The position numbers and the translations under genes are program-made. A stretch of 5,494 nucleotides of DNA from JBPCPM01 sp050999155 (GTDB lineage Bacteria; Actinomycetota; Thermoleophilia; Solirubrobacterales; 70-9): positions 1-5,494 of the forward strand of contig JBPCPM010000117.1 of the NCBI GenBank assembly GCA_050999155.1. Direction: 5' to 3'. Shown here piece after piece: positions 1 through 4,594 of the stretch. Numbering within the stretch: position 1 is the stretch's first letter; each line of letters opens with the position of its first letter. The notes under the pieces are model-generated. The model was not told the origin of the DNA and made no database searches. It was given only the letters and a program-made list of their open reading frames with translations.

Positions 1-215
1 AGCAGTTCGGCGACGCTCGCTTGGCCGAACTACTCGAGCAAGCTGAGCAGGAAGGCGGGCCCGTCCAAGGGAGCGTGCGCCGACTCTCCCATTCGCTGAT
101 GCGCGGACGAGGTGGGGCTACCAGCGATGACGCGACGCTGTTCCTGCTGGAGTGGCAGGGCCCCAACGGTGGACCTCCCCCCGGTGGCCGGAGTGGCGTC
201 CGGTCCTCGGTGTAG
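1..215 (+). CDS. PP2C/SpoIIE-type serine phosphatase, C-terminal end (partial)
   Basis: Only the last 70 residues lie in the window; the gene begins upstream, reads from base 3, and stops with TAG at 213-215. The sequence runs QFGDARLAELLEQA, then SVRRLSHSLMRGRGG, then SDDATLFLLEW. This is the typical end of the RsbU/SpoIIE branch of PP2C phosphatases: a helix that follows the family's 'FG..RL' turn, and the final acidic pair (codons 126-131) that binds a catalytic metal, followed by a hydrophobic strand. Such proteins dephosphorylate anti-sigma-factor antagonists or act as output domains of PAS/GAF sensor proteins; which applies here cannot be seen, as all sensory domains are outside. After the conserved strand comes a low-complexity Gly/Pro/Arg tail of about 20 residues, which could be natural or created by the junction with the debris downstream. 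Family assignment is firm, specific role unknown. Confidence 0.82.
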   Translation, partial: QFGDARLAELLEQAEQEGGPVQGSVRRLSHSLMRGRGGATSDDATLFLLEWQGPNGGPPPGGRSGVRSSV

Positions 216-240
216 AAGCGGAGCGGGCGTAGGTTCCTGA

Positions 241-404
241 GAGGGTTACCAGCTCGCGCGGTTGAGCGTGCGGTTGGTGTTCCAGACGGCGTTGGAGGCA
301 TGACCGAGTCCCTCGGCCGGGACCGATACGCTCGCGGCGAGCGCGCGCGGGAGGGCTCTCGCAACGGCTACAGCGACGTGACGGTGAAGACGACTGCCGG
401 GCCG
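241..404 (+). mobile_element. IS256-family (Mutator-type) transposase remnant, frameshifted
   Basis: Two frames must be joined to read the family signature. Frame 1 from 241 gives LARLSVRLVFQTALEA and hits TGA at 301-303. Frame 3 from 300 continues with MTESLGRDRYARGER and then SRNGYSDVTVKTTAGP. Together this is the N-terminal region of IS256-type transposases, in which an 'EAEMTE.LGR.RYERGE...RNGY....VKTTAGP' stretch precedes the DDE catalytic domain. A few bases appear to be missing around 298-300, where an intact copy would read LEA-E-MTE. The match stops abruptly after TTAGP, so all catalytic residues are gone and there is no element end that I can recognise. It is therefore a dead internal fragment of about 55 residues. 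Family known from conserved motif, fragment and frame break seen directly; the exact right border (about 404) is inferred from where similarity ends. Confidence 0.72.
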
Positions 405-617
405 GGAGTCCGCCTGTTCCACTGGCGCGATGGGCGCCGCGAGGTCGACCTCGTCTACAACGACCCCGCCGCGTCGGCCGCATTCGAGATCGCCTCGTCC
501 GACCGCCACGACCGCTCGGGGCTTCATGCCCTCGCCGACCGCTTCCCGCGGCTGGCGAGCGAGCGGTGGCTGGTCGCCCCCAACGCCGCCCCGGTCCTGC
601 CCGAAGACAGCGGAGAC
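405..617 (+). pseudogene. DUF4143 C-terminal fragment of an AAA-type ATPase
   Basis: Reading the same frame as the second half of the transposase remnant, residues 37-106 of the chimeric frame show LFHWRDGRREVDLVY, then AAFEIASSDRHDRSGLHAL, then a short Arg-rich helix and WLVAPNAAPVLPED. This is the pattern of the DUF4143 domain that ends many predicted ATP-binding proteins: 'WR...EVDFV....P.EVKSS......L..F...FP' followed by a V-P strand. The domain resembles restriction-endonuclease folds. The E-V-D (codons 441-449) is kept, but the usual E-x-K is E-I-A, so the catalytic-type lysine is absent. The ATPase N-terminal domain (Walker motifs) is missing altogether and its place is taken by the transposase piece, so this is a fragment. 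After PEDSGD the frame loses similarity, and in the next frame only a short VVTALDYQRL stretch looks protein-like. Confidence is good for the family and high for its being non-functional. Confidence 0.62.
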
Positions 618-740
618 CGTGGTCACCGCGCTCGACTACCAGCGGCTCACGCCACATACGGCCGCGACGAGATCCTCGCCGTGTTCGGGCGGCTGGTGCC
701 GGGCGTGCGCGGGGCCGAGCAGCACGGGGGCCACCCGCCC

Positions 741-899
741 CAGGAGCTCGACCGCTTGGCTCGCATCCCGGGAATCTCCCGAGCGGCGCTGATCCGGGAG
801 ATCATCGACCGTGGGGTCGGCGGCGACGACGGGGACGAGCTGGCCGAGCTTCTCGAGGCTCCCTTGGCAACCCTGGATCAAAGCCGAGCCGCGCATCGG
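741..899 (+). pseudogene. Probable ribbon-helix-helix (CopG/VapB-like) antitoxin remnant
   Basis: Still in the frame that is open from 300 to the TAG at 972-974, residues about 150-190 read LDRLARIPGISRAALIREII followed by DRGVGGDDGDELAELLEAPL. The core 'LDRLA...G.SRAALIRE.IDRG' is characteristic of helix A, turn and helix B of ribbon-helix-helix repressors, and the acidic segment behind it resembles the toxin-binding tail of small VapB-type antitoxins. The N-terminal DNA-contacting beta strand and a proper start codon are not seen, so I call it a truncated relic. Bases 618-740 between it and the DUF4143 piece contain a short TYGRDEILAVFG stretch that recalls the start of DUF3427 domains, too short to assign. 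The final 25 residues of the frame run antisense to the toxin gene's 3' end and look meaningless. Assignment by motif only. Confidence 0.42.
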
Positions 900-946
900 G
901 ACCACGTTGCCCGCGGGGTAGCAGGCGCGTCACATCGCGATGAAGA

Positions 947-1273
947 TCAGGCCGGCCAGTGGGGGCCGAGGTAGGGCTCGGGATGGTTGCGGGCCCAGCG
1001 ATCCAACAGGTCGGCGAGGTCAGCCGCCTGGCCGCCGCCGACCGGCAGCTTCCGTTTGGGGATGAACACGAGCACCAGGTCGCGTTCAGCGGCGAAGTGC
1101 GCCACGTTCTCGGTCACCATGACCCGGTCTTGGGACCGGGCGACCCCGGCAATGACCGCATCGTCAGTGGCACGCAGTCCCACCTCGTTGACGTGGACGC
1201 CATCGTGGCCGTGATGGTCGCGCAGCCGCGTCGCCGCCCCGGGCGGATACATCTCGTCGAGCAGGAACCTCAA
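947..1273 (-). CDS. DUF5615 PIN-like nuclease, toxin of a type II TA pair
   Basis: A 108-residue protein, predicted to be the RNase-type toxin of the module. It begins RFLLDEMYPP, the usual start of DUF5615/Mut7-C-like PIN proteins, with acidic residues D6-E7. The middle carries the second acidic site, D37-D38, in GLRATDDAVI, followed by RVMVTENVAHFA, where family members usually read 'VTxDxDF'; here the third acidic position appears to be E55 in T54-E55-N56. The end, RWARNHPEPYLGPHW, is also family-typical, and the length fits a single PIN domain. The start is TTG at 1273-1271, overlapping the antitoxin's TGA (1272-1270) in a TTGA tetranucleotide. No clear Shine-Dalgarno lies directly before it, so translation is probably coupled to the antitoxin. 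It is full length with no frame breaks. Toxicity and RNA target are inferred from the family and the operon arrangement. Confidence 0.82.
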   Translation of the reverse strand: MRFLLDEMYPPGAATRLRDHHGHDGVHVNEVGLRATDDAVIAGVARSQDRVMVTENVAHFAAERDLVLVFIPKRKLPVGGGQAADLADLLDRWARNHPEPYLGPHWPA

Positions 1274-1692
1274 CCCAGCAGCGCCTCGCGCTGGTCGACG
1301 GCCCGCCGGCTCGCCTCAGCCTCAACCTGATTGCGCTCGATGCGGGACGTGACGTCCTCGGGATCGGCGGCGGCATAGTCCAGCGCAAGGCGGATCTCTC
1401 GGGGATGTAGGTCGCTTTCAGCCGCCAGGCTGGCGATGCGCTGCTCTTCGCTGCCGCCAAGCTCACGCAGTCGGCCGACGACCTCCCAGACGTCGGGGCC
1501 GGCAGCCAGCGCCGCACGCCGGTCATGCGGCGGGCCGCGGAAGACGATCCCGGGATGCTCAAGCGCGTCGATGCCTTCCAGGATCAGCCGCTCGAGCAGC
1601 GCGGTGGCGCTGAAGCTCTCGAAAGCGGCCTGCTCGCCAAGTCGAGCTCTGGCTTCTTCGCTGAGGCGAAACGACGTGCTCTTGGCGTTCAT
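1270..1692 (-). CDS. Antitoxin: RHH domain fused to a DUF433-like domain
   Basis: A 140-residue protein upstream of, and overlapping, the PIN-like toxin. Residues 5-40 (STSFRLSEEARARLGEQAA and the following helix to LERLILEG) form a ribbon-helix-helix DNA-binding unit. Residues about 45-120, from EHPGIVFRG through GPDVWEVVGRLRELGGS and HPREIRLALDYAAADPEDV, match the shape of DUF433-type antitoxins, which pair with DUF5615 toxins. The expected job is to bind and block the toxin and to repress its own operon through the RHH part. The frame is open upstream to 1746, but the ATG at 1692-1690 is chosen because a GAGGAGGA Shine-Dalgarno (1705-1698) sits five bases before it and the conserved domain begins right after it. 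Intact; the charged C-terminal tail, VEAEASRRAVDQREALLG, is probably a toxin-contacting helix. Confidence 0.8.
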   Translation of the reverse strand: MNAKSTSFRLSEEARARLGEQAAFESFSATALLERLILEGIDALEHPGIVFRGPPHDRRAALAAGPDVWEVVGRLRELGGSEEQRIASLAAESDLHPREIRLALDYAAADPEDVTSRIERNQVEAEASRRAVDQREALLG

Positions 1693-1697
1693 GGCTG

Positions 1698-1705
1698 TCC
1701 TCCTC
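1698..1705 (-). promoter_or_regulatory. Strong Shine-Dalgarno of the antitoxin gene
   Basis: On the - strand these bases read GAGGAGGA, a near-perfect complement of the 16S rRNA 3' end, followed by five bases and ATG. It decides the antitoxin start (1692) against the upstream in-frame codon at 1746. A strong site here and none at the toxin start fits the usual excess of antitoxin over toxin. Confidence 0.8.
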
Positions 1706-1712
1706 GCTGAGG

Positions 1713-1739
1713 CACAAAACGTTTGTAGGGCAGTTGTAG
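1713..1739. promoter_or_regulatory. Putative TA operator: repeated TTGTAG half-sites and a 13-bp inverted repeat
   Basis: Just upstream of the antitoxin Shine-Dalgarno the + strand shows TTGTAG at 1723-1728 and again at 1734-1739, one helical turn (11 bp) apart. An inverted copy of the core, ACAAA at 1714-1718, faces TTTGT at 1722-1726 across ACG, and AAACGTTT at 1717-1724 is a perfect palindrome. It is A/T-rich in an otherwise very G/C-rich stretch. Short half-sites in tandem or inverted at about 11 bp are what dimeric ribbon-helix-helix repressors bind, so autorepression by the neighbouring antitoxin is a natural reading. On the - strand the same bases give CTACAA twice, either of which could serve as a weak -10 box. 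Repeats are seen; operator function is inferred. Confidence 0.45.
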
Positions 1740-1931
1740 CGCGCATGCGGTGTCCGTGCAGGATCGCTGCCGCGCCGTCGAGCTCATCGCCGCCACCAGA
1801 TGGGCTGCAGCGGACGGCCCGGTCGCCCCGGCGCTCCGTGCCGGGCCCAGGAACTCACGCTGACAGCCGACCAGCCTGGCCAAGGGTCGTCGCGAGACGC
1901 CCACGCGCCCTGCAACACCCCAGCCCGCAGG

Positions 1932-1937
1932 TACCAT
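1932..1937 (+). promoter_or_regulatory. Candidate -10 box for a leaderless acyltransferase transcript
   Basis: TACCAT fits the actinobacterial TANNNT -10 pattern and ends eight bases before the ATG at 1946, so transcription would start at or beside the start codon. There is no Shine-Dalgarno at a useful distance before that ATG, which agrees with a leaderless mRNA. The -35 region (around 1909-1915, CCTGCAA) is poor. Suggestive only. Confidence 0.3.
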
Positions 1938-1945
1938 CCGCCTGC

Positions 1946-3769
1946 ATGCCCGAGCAACGACCAGCCGAAGGACCGCACGGTTCGGCGTTGCCCGATGCCG
2001 AGGATCAGGCAGCGTTCTTGCGGACGCTGGAAGCCAGCGGGCGCTTCTACCGTGACACGGTCGTCGGGCGGCTCTTTCACCCGCTTTCCGAGTCCTACCG
2101 GGAGACGGTGCCCAAGAAGTGCGTGCACATCGTCGTGCATCGGGGCCGCGCCCGCGCGCACATCGATGGTTTCTCCCCGGTCAGGTTCACCGAGGACGGC
2201 GAGGCGCGCTACTCCTTCTGGCGCATCGCCAGCCACAACCTCTCCGGGATGGTTGAGGACGCCTTGAAGCTCCTGCCCAGCAAAGGGCAGGATGACGAGC
2301 AGGAGCCGGCGAACGACAGCGTCGAGATCGACGCCGAGCTGCTGGCCGGCTTCTCCCGAGCCGACCGAGGCGACGTGCATGCGGCCGAGCAGGTCATCGA
2401 GCGCCTCCGCAGCAGGCTCACCCCCGAGACCGACGACACCGCGCAGCTGATCCCGTTCAACCTCGTGGACGAGGTCGTGCACCTGCTCGACACACCGGCA
2501 GAGCCGTGGAGCATCCAGCTGGAGGTGCACGTGACTGGGCGCGTGGACGAAGCTCGGCTGCGCCAAGCCCTGGGTGAGGCGCTGCGTCGCCATCCCCTCG
2601 CGCACGCCCGCGAGGCGTCTGCCGGGCCCTCCAAGGTTCACAACTACTGGGAGATCCGCCCGGTCCTCGACGTCGACCCGTTGCGCGTGGGCGACTACAC
2701 CGACGAAGCGGCCCTTGCCACGGCTCGCGCCGAGCTGTACAGCACGGCAGTCCCGATCTCGGCGGCGCCTGCGCTGCGCGTGCTGCTGGCCCGCAAACCT
2801 GACGGGGACGCCCTGCTGGTGAACCTGAACCACACCGCCACCGACGGGATCGGCGGGGTGCGCCTGCTCCTCTCGATCGCTCGTGCCTACACGGGGACCG
2901 CCGATGCGGTTCCCGAGCTGAACCTGGAGGCTTCCCGGGACCTGATGTCCGCGCACGCCGCGCCGAGCGCCTGGATGAGAGCGCGTCGTTACCTCGCCCT
3001 GGCCGAACGGCTGCGAGAGCTGCTGGCGCCCCCCGCCCGGCTCTTCCCCCATCAGGGCCGGGCCATGCCGGGTTACGGATTCCATCCCGTGCGCTTGAGC
3101 GTGGAGGAGACGCAGGCGCTCGCCGCCCTCGACCATGAGGGCAGCGTCAACGGCCCGCTCGTGGCGGCCCTGCACCTGGCCATCGCGACGTGGAACGCAC
3201 AGCACCGGGCTCCCTGTCGGCGCATAACCGTGCTCGTCCCGTCGAACCTGCGCCCGGACGGCCTGCGCGACGAGATGGTCGGCAACTTCTCCCTCCCCGC
3301 ACGGATCTCCACCCACCCCGGTCAGCGCACCAGCCCGGCCGCGGCCCTTGACGCCGTGACGACCCAGACCAGCCGCAAGGAGGAGCCCGGCCGGGGCACC
3401 TCGCTCCTGGAGCTGCTGAGCTGGTCGTGGCTCGTCCCCCTGCGAATCCAGCAGGCGCTGATCAGGGTTTTCGATCAACGCTTCGCCGATACGGCGATGC
3501 TGTCCAACCTCGGCCGCGTCGAGGACCCGCCGGCGTTCGGTGCAGCCGGCGAGACCTCCGCCATGTGGTTCTCTGCCCCCGCGAGGATGCCGCTGGGCCT
3601 GTCCATCGGGGCGATCACCGTCGACGATCGGCTCCACCTGGCGTTCCGCTATCGCCACCCGCAACTCGGCCCCGAGGCCGCTCGCGCCTTCGCCGACTGC
3701 TACCTCGCTCAGCTGCGCCGGGTGCTGGGCCACGGGCCATATACGGCGGGACGCTGTAGCGAGCGCTAG
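1946..3769 (+). CDS. Condensation/WS-DGAT-superfamily acyltransferase-like protein with novel N-terminus
   Basis: A 607-residue, cytosolic-looking protein with no signal peptide or membrane segment. Residues about 166-595 have the two-lobed condensation-domain layout of NRPS C domains, PapA and WS/DGAT enzymes: IPFNLVDEVVHLLD, VTGRVDEARLRQAL, a RRHPLAHAR stretch, the active-site motif NHTATDGIGG (H296, D300, G301), SVNGPLVAALH near 400, VPSNLRP, the MVGNF turn (G446-N447), and LSNLGRV followed by ARMPLGLSIGA in the C-lobe. In this superfamily the second histidine acts as general base in transferring an acyl group to an alcohol, amine or thiol; here it is present, but the first histidine is asparagine. 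Residues 1-165 are an extension I do not recognise, with HIVVHRGRARAHIDGF and a W/H-rich RYSFWRIASHNLSGM segment. Start ATG 1946 is chosen by domain content and the nearby -10-like box; the frame is open further upstream only as antisense of the antitoxin. Substrates unknown; stand-alone gene diverging from the TA operon. Confidence 0.8.
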   Translation: MPEQRPAEGPHGSALPDAEDQAAFLRTLEASGRFYRDTVVGRLFHPLSESYRETVPKKCVHIVVHRGRARAHIDGFSPVRFTEDGEARYSFWRIASHNLSGMVEDALKLLPSKGQDDEQEPANDSVEIDAELLAGFSRADRGDVHAAEQVIERLRSRLTPETDDTAQLIPFNLVDEVVHLLDTPAEPWSIQLEVHVTGRVDEARLRQALGEALRRHPLAHAREASAGPSKVHNYWEIRPVLDVDPLRVGDYTDEAALATARAELYSTAVPISAAPALRVLLARKPDGDALLVNLNHTATDGIGGVRLLLSIARAYTGTADAVPELNLEASRDLMSAHAAPSAWMRARRYLALAERLRELLAPPARLFPHQGRAMPGYGFHPVRLSVEETQALAALDHEGSVNGPLVAALHLAIATWNAQHRAPCRRITVLVPSNLRPDGLRDEMVGNFSLPARISTHPGQRTSPAAALDAVTTQTSRKEEPGRGTSLLELLSWSWLVPLRIQQALIRVFDQRFADTAMLSNLGRVEDPPAFGAAGETSAMWFSAPARMPLGLSIGAITVDDRLHLAFRYRHPQLGPEAARAFADCYLAQLRRVLGHGPYTAGRCSER

Positions 3770-3871
3770 GCCTCGTGGCTGCCGCGGCCAGACGCGGTTG
3801 ATCCGCCGTCCCGTCTGACACCGCACTCCAGGGACGCATCGAGTGGCTCCCCGCTTCGCCGCGCCGAGGAC

Positions 3872-4039
3872 ATGCCGCCGATCACGGTTGATCTCAGGGT
3901 CGATCGCGGAGATTCCGCAGGCCCTGCGCCGGCGTTGTTCATCGAGCCGGTCGACAAGGGGCCCTGCTGGTCCTCCCTCCGGCGTCGCGGCACGCTCGCC
4001 GAGGCCCGGCGCGCCGCCGCCGAGGTCACCGTCGAGTAG
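3872..4039 (+). CDS. Possible small protein of 55 residues, unknown
   Basis: ATG at 3872 to TAG at 4037-4039. The protein begins MPPITVDLRVDRGDS, has PALFIEPVDKGPCWSSL in the middle and ends TLAEARRAAAEVTVE. About 47 of 55 codons end in G or C, higher than expected from the local composition, which supports real coding. The shape, a beta strand, a Cys-Trp turn and a 'TLAEARRAA' helix, faintly recalls the short HicB-like fold, but key features are missing and I do not assign it. A GAGGA sits only one base before the ATG, too close for a normal ribosome site, so the start is doubtful or leaderless. It lies 45 bases before the FmdE-like gene on the same strand and could be co-transcribed with it. 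It fills most of the 315-bp gap after the acyltransferase; otherwise that gap shows no terminator with a T-run and no RNA gene. Confidence 0.4.
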   Translation: MPPITVDLRVDRGDSAGPAPALFIEPVDKGPCWSSLRRRGTLAEARRAAAEVTVE

Positions 4040-4049
4040 CCGGCGCTAG

Positions 4050-4055
4050 TAGGGT
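4050..4055 (+). promoter_or_regulatory. Candidate -10 box before the FmdE-like gene
   Basis: TAGGGT fits TANNNT and lies about 30 bases before the ATG at 4085, leaving a short leader that includes the Shine-Dalgarno. No good -35 is visible 16-18 bases upstream, so support is weak. Confidence 0.22.
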
Positions 4056-4070
4056 CGTCGCCAAGCTGCC

Positions 4071-4078
4071 AGAGAGGA
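4071..4078 (+). promoter_or_regulatory. Ribosome binding site of the FmdE-like gene
   Basis: AGAGAGGA ends six bases before ATG 4085, a good spacing, and supports this start rather than the ATG two codons later (MSM). Confidence 0.6.
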
Positions 4079-4084
4079 CCCGGA

Positions 4085-4594
4085 ATGTCCATGCTCGAGG
4101 TGCTCGACCACGGCGAGCCGGTCGCCATCTCATTCGATGACCTCGTGAAGTACCACGGGCGGAGCTCTATCGCGGGGCTGGCCCACGGCTTCAAGGCCCT
4201 GGAACGGACCCTGCCGCTGCTGGCGGGGGGCCTGCCGCCGGAGCGCTACGGGATTTGGGTCGACAGCGCGTTCGCCGGGGACGGGGCCCGCGACGCTGTG
4301 GAGATGGTCACGCGGGCAGTGACCGGCGACCGCTACCGTCCCGCGCCCGAGCTGGCCCCCGCCGACGCCCCCCGGGCTCCTCACGGGCGGTTCTTCTTCC
4401 GGTTCCTGTACGAGGAGTTGATCGTCGATCTGAAGCTGCGTCCCGAACTGGCCGACGACGAGTTCGTCGACCAGGTCTGCCGGGGCGGAGACACGCCCGC
4501 CGAGGCGGAGACCGTCGCGCGCCTCAAGCAGGACATGGCCGACCGGCTCCTGGGCCTGCCCGCGGAGGAGGTCTACGACGCCCGGGTGCGGTAG
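4085..4594 (+). CDS. FmdE-like domain protein lacking the conserved cysteines
   Basis: A 169-residue soluble protein. Residues 17-45, FDDLVKYHGRSSIAGLAHGF then KALERTLPL, follow the layout of the FmdE family (formylmethanofuran dehydrogenase subunit E and its bacterial relatives), where the text is 'fHGHxCPGLxxGYR': H24-G25 and G31 are kept, but the Cys-Pro is S28-I29. Residues 57-84, IWVDSAFAGDGARDAVEMVT then RAVTGDRY, match the second signature 'C..DAIQ..TG.T.GK.rl', again with cysteine replaced. The C-terminus is helical and charged (TVARLKQDMADRLLGLPAEE). In FmdE proteins the cysteines and histidine bind metal; without them this protein may have a different ligand or no redox role. It has a good ribosome site, high G/C third positions and no breaks. 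It may be preceded by the small ORF at 3872. Family call by motif layout only; function unknown. An unrelated fold remains possible. Confidence 0.6.
   Translation: MSMLEVLDHGEPVAISFDDLVKYHGRSSIAGLAHGFKALERTLPLLAGGLPPERYGIWVDSAFAGDGARDAVEMVTRAVTGDRYRPAPELAPADAPRAPHGRFFFRFLYEELIVDLKLRPELADDEFVDQVCRGGDTPAEAETVARLKQDMADRLLGLPAEEVYDARVR

Noticed and set aside
118..657. Overlapping - strand open frames of 179 and 126 codons
   Set aside because: They lie opposite the phosphatase end and the IS256/DUF4143 fragments, which have recognisable motifs; the translations are Arg/Gly-rich with no domain.
663..689. TYGRDEILAVFG as a DUF3427 helicase-domain fragment
   Set aside because: The likeness covers only about ten residues and the sequence after it does not fit the domain.
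933..942. Perfect 10-bp palindrome CATCGCGATG just past the toxin stop
   Set aside because: It has no loop and no following T-run on the - strand, so it is not a convincing terminator; a palindrome of this size can occur by chance.
959..1330. + strand open frame opposite the toxin gene
   Set aside because: Shadow of the DUF5615 gene, which matches its family over its whole length.
1436..1945. Upstream extension of the acyltransferase frame
   Set aside because: The frame is open only because it runs antisense to the antitoxin; its translation is Ser/Arg/Pro-rich and the recognisable protein starts after ATG 1946.
3757..3768. TAGCG-AG-CGCTA inverted repeat over the acyltransferase stop codon
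   Set aside because: A two-base loop cannot form a stable hairpin and the arms are only 5 bp.
1784..3826. A 680-codon open frame on the - strand covering the whole acyltransferase gene
   Set aside because: It is the antisense shadow of a real G/C-third-position gene: no domain in the translation, no ribosome site, and the + strand protein has clear family motifs.
3795..3893. CGGTTGATC repeated at 3795-3803 and 3885-3893
   Set aside because: A single 9-bp direct repeat 90 bp apart without further copies is too weak to call.
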